NCBI GenBank assembly: GCA_018712945.1
Contig: DVFZ01000116.1
Location: 1-59,202 of the forward strand
DNA: 59,202 nt
Source of the DNA: Candidatus Pullichristensenella stercorigallinarum
Lineage (GTDB): Bacteria > Bacillota > Clostridia > Christensenellales > Aristaeellaceae
Direction of reading: 5' to 3'
A program made the translations under genes and the position numbers. The first letter of the stretch is position 1. Each line of letters begins with the position of its first letter. Shown in pieces: positions 57,818-59,202 of this stretch. The notes under the pieces are model-generated. The model did no database searches. It was not told the DNA's origin and worked only from the letters and a program-made list of their open reading frames with translations.

Positions 57818-58864
57818 ATGCGCACGGTAACGGTAAATTCGGGGAATTACCAAGTGCTCATCGGCCCTGGACTGCTAAACGCGGCGGGGGAATACATCGC
57901 CCAGGCGGTGCGCGGGCGGCGCTGCGCCGTGGTCACGGACGACCGCGTGGGGCCGCTTTACGCGCAAAGGCTCGTCGATTCGCTGGAAAAGGCGGGCATA
58001 CGCGCCGACACGTTCGCCTTTCCCAACGGCGAAAAGAGCAAGACGCTTTCCACCTTTGCCCGCGCGGTGGAGTTCTTTGCCGGGCGAGAGCTGACCCGAA
58101 GCGATTTCGTGGTGGCGCTGGGCGGCGGCGTGGCCGGCGATTTGGCCGGTTTCGCGGCGGCGGCCTACATGCGCGGCGTGGACTGCGTGCAGATACCCAC
58201 CACGCTGCTGGCGGCGGTGGATTCCTCCGTGGGCGGCAAAACGGCGGTGGATCTGCCCATGGGCAAGAACCTCGTGGGCGCGTTCCACCAGCCCAGGCTG
58301 GTGCTGTGCGATACGGAGATCATCGCCCGTTTGCCCGAGGCGCTTTTGCGCGACGGCGCGGCGGAGATGATCAAGTGCGGCGTTTTGCGCGATGAGGCGC
58401 TTTTTAACGCCATGGCGGACGGCTCGTGGCGGGAAAACCTCGAGGACGCCATCGCCCGCTGCGTTTCCATCAAGCGCGATTACGTGGATGAAGACGAGTT
58501 CGACAACGGCGCGCGCCAGTTTTTGAACCTCGGCCACACCTTCGGCCACGCCGTGGAAAAGAGCACGGATTTCTCGCTCTCCCACGGCCAGTGCGTGGCC
58601 ATCGGCATGGTGATGGCCTTCCGCGCCGCCGGGCTGGACGGCGCGCCGCTTCTGCGCGCGCTCAACGCCTGCGGCCTGCCCACGGCATCACCCTGTACGC
58701 TGGACGAACTGTGCGCGGCGGCGATGCTGGATAAAAAGCGCCGCGGCGGAACGGTGACGCTGGTGCTGCCGGAAAAGATCGGCAAGTGTTATTTGCAGCG
58801 CGTGAACGTATCGGAATTGCGCGACTGGTTCGCGCGCGGAATGGGGGAGAGCCCATGCGCGTGA
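57818..58864 (+). CDS. aroB: 3-dehydroquinate synthase
   Basis: Second shikimate-pathway enzyme, closing DAHP to 3-dehydroquinate with NAD and a metal. The 348 residues have [25 protein letters not shown] (~96), the substrate loop [31 protein letters not shown], and the metal-ligand region [23 protein letters not shown] precedes ATG 57818, 18 bases after tyrA. Complete. Confidence 0.97.
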   Translation: MRTVTVNSGNYQVLIGPGLLNAAGEYIAQAVRGRRCAVVTDDRVGPLYAQRLVDSLEKAGIRADTFAFPNGEKSKTLSTFARAVEFFAGRELTRSDFVVALGGGVAGDLAGFAAAAYMRGVDCVQIPTTLLAAVDSSVGGKTAVDLPMGKNLVGAFHQPRLVLCDTEIIARLPEALLRDGAAEMIKCGVLRDEALFNAMADGSWRENLEDAIARCVSIKRDYVDEDEFDNGARQFLNLGHTFGHAVEKSTDFSLSHGQCVAIGMVMAFRAAGLDGAPLLRALNACGLPTASPCTLDELCAAAMLDKKRRGGTVTLVLPEKIGKCYLQRVNVSELRDWFARGMGESPCA

Positions 58865-59202
58865 CCGTTCATCCCGGGCGTCTGTCGGGCAGCGTGCAGG
58901 CCCCGCCCTCGAAATCCCATGCCCATCGCCTGCTCATCTGCGCCGCGTTGGCGGACGGGGAAACCGTGCTGGAAGGCGCGGGCACGTCCCGGGATATCGA
59001 GGCCACCGCCCGCTGCCTGACCGCATTGGGCGCGCAGATCGCCCCGGAGGGAAACGCCCTGCGCGTGCGTCCCATGCGCGCGGCGCGCAGGGGTGCGGCG
59101 CTCGATTGCGGCGAAAGCGGCTCCACGCTGCGCTTCCTTTTGCCGCTGGCGGCGCTGCTCGACTGCGATGCCACCCTCACCGGCCAGGGCCGCCTGCCCC
59201 AG
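58855..59202 (+). CDS. aroA: 3-phosphoshikimate 1-carboxyvinyltransferase (EPSP synthase), 3' truncated by window edge
   Basis: Joins shikimate-3-phosphate and PEP. Only the first 116 residues lie in the window. They show [20 protein letters not shown] (the Lys of PPSKS binds substrate), AHRLLICAALADGET, and CGESGSTLRFLLPLAAL (the GxSGST-type phosphate loop). The ATG overlaps the aroB end by ten bases. It continues the aromatic operon beyond the window. Confidence 0.95.
   Translation, partial: MRVTVHPGRLSGSVQAPPSKSHAHRLLICAALADGETVLEGAGTSRDIEATARCLTALGAQIAPEGNALRVRPMRAARRGAALDCGESGSTLRFLLPLAALLDCDATLTGQGRLPQ

Noticed and set aside
1-59202. tRNA, rRNA, tmRNA, CRISPR, insertion sequences, phage genes
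   Set aside because: None seen by eye; no T-arm GGTTCGA-type clusters, no repeats with spacers, no transposase or integrase motifs.

Overview
The window reads as a chromosomal segment of a GC-rich, strictly anaerobic member of the Bacillota (class Clostridia). The evidence is gene content and order: the dnaK-dnaJ-prmA-rsmE-mtaB-HIT-rpsU string, cdaA-cdaR, RNase Y, the rpmH-rnpA-yidD-yidC-jag string, DegV and DUF951 proteins, plus two oxygen-sensitive systems, a ferredoxin-linked 2-oxoacid oxidoreductase and a glycyl radical enzyme with its activase. I cannot name a genus. No tRNA, rRNA, CRISPR array, transposase or phage gene is visible; the window is mostly core chromosome with a few accessory islands.

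Layout. 1-6.2 kb (+): protein folding and translation-modification operon, ending at rpsU with its own promoter and a strong terminator. 6.6-10.6 kb (+): a predicted nucleic-acid methyltransferase, then transcription terminator Rho carrying a very long low-complexity insert, and a small overlapping ORF. 10.6-16.0 kb (-): a six-gene run, cdaA-cdaR (c-di-AMP synthesis), a one-TM protein, a P-loop ATPase, an SGNH hydrolase and an iron alcohol dehydrogenase. 16.2-19.1 kb (+): a YfbR-type nucleotidase, an AraD-type epimerase/aldolase, the MsmX/UgpC sugar-ABC ATPase, and a tiny ORF behind a hairpin. 19.2-22.3 kb (-): DegV, a VOC protein, a DUF624 membrane protein and greA, with a candidate structured RNA between the last two. 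22.8-26.9 kb: a glycyl radical enzyme and activase (-) divergent from a LacI-type regulator (+). 27.3-34.1 kb (+): an orphan DNA methyltransferase, a four-subunit 2-oxoacid:ferredoxin oxidoreductase, DUF951, two signal peptidases and an inactive-looking M1-type peptidase. 34.1-38.4 kb: a DtxR/MntR-type regulator, a small membrane protein, a frameshifted small gene, a MazG-like protein, RNase Y and an RsmC-like methyltransferase. 38.4-41.7 kb (+): rpmH-rnpA-yidD-yidC-jag. 41.9-48 kb: a lysozyme-like LysM protein, a more AT-rich stretch with a GNAT gene, an XRE-cupin regulator, DUF3788, an Mrp-type Fe-S carrier, a second hairpin-linked tiny ORF and a DUF3810 protein. 48.0-55.7 kb: one 2,569-residue cyclic beta-1,2-glucan synthase-like protein. 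55.7 kb-end: the aromatic amino acid operon aroF-tyrA-aroB-aroA, headed by a Phe/Tyr-rich leader peptide and an attenuator.

The points I find most worth a second look are: (i) the leader-peptide attenuator in front of aroF; (ii) a glycyl radical enzyme with an unusual Cys-Trp-Glu active-site motif; (iii) Rho and YidC both carrying large extra domains; (iv) two copies of a hairpin plus short-ORF unit sitting just behind terminators; (v) a candidate ~100-nt structured RNA with mutually exclusive stems next to greA/DUF624; (vi) a giant glucan synthase with no obvious partner; and (vii) two enzymes (M1 peptidase, GH25) whose catalytic residues look lost.
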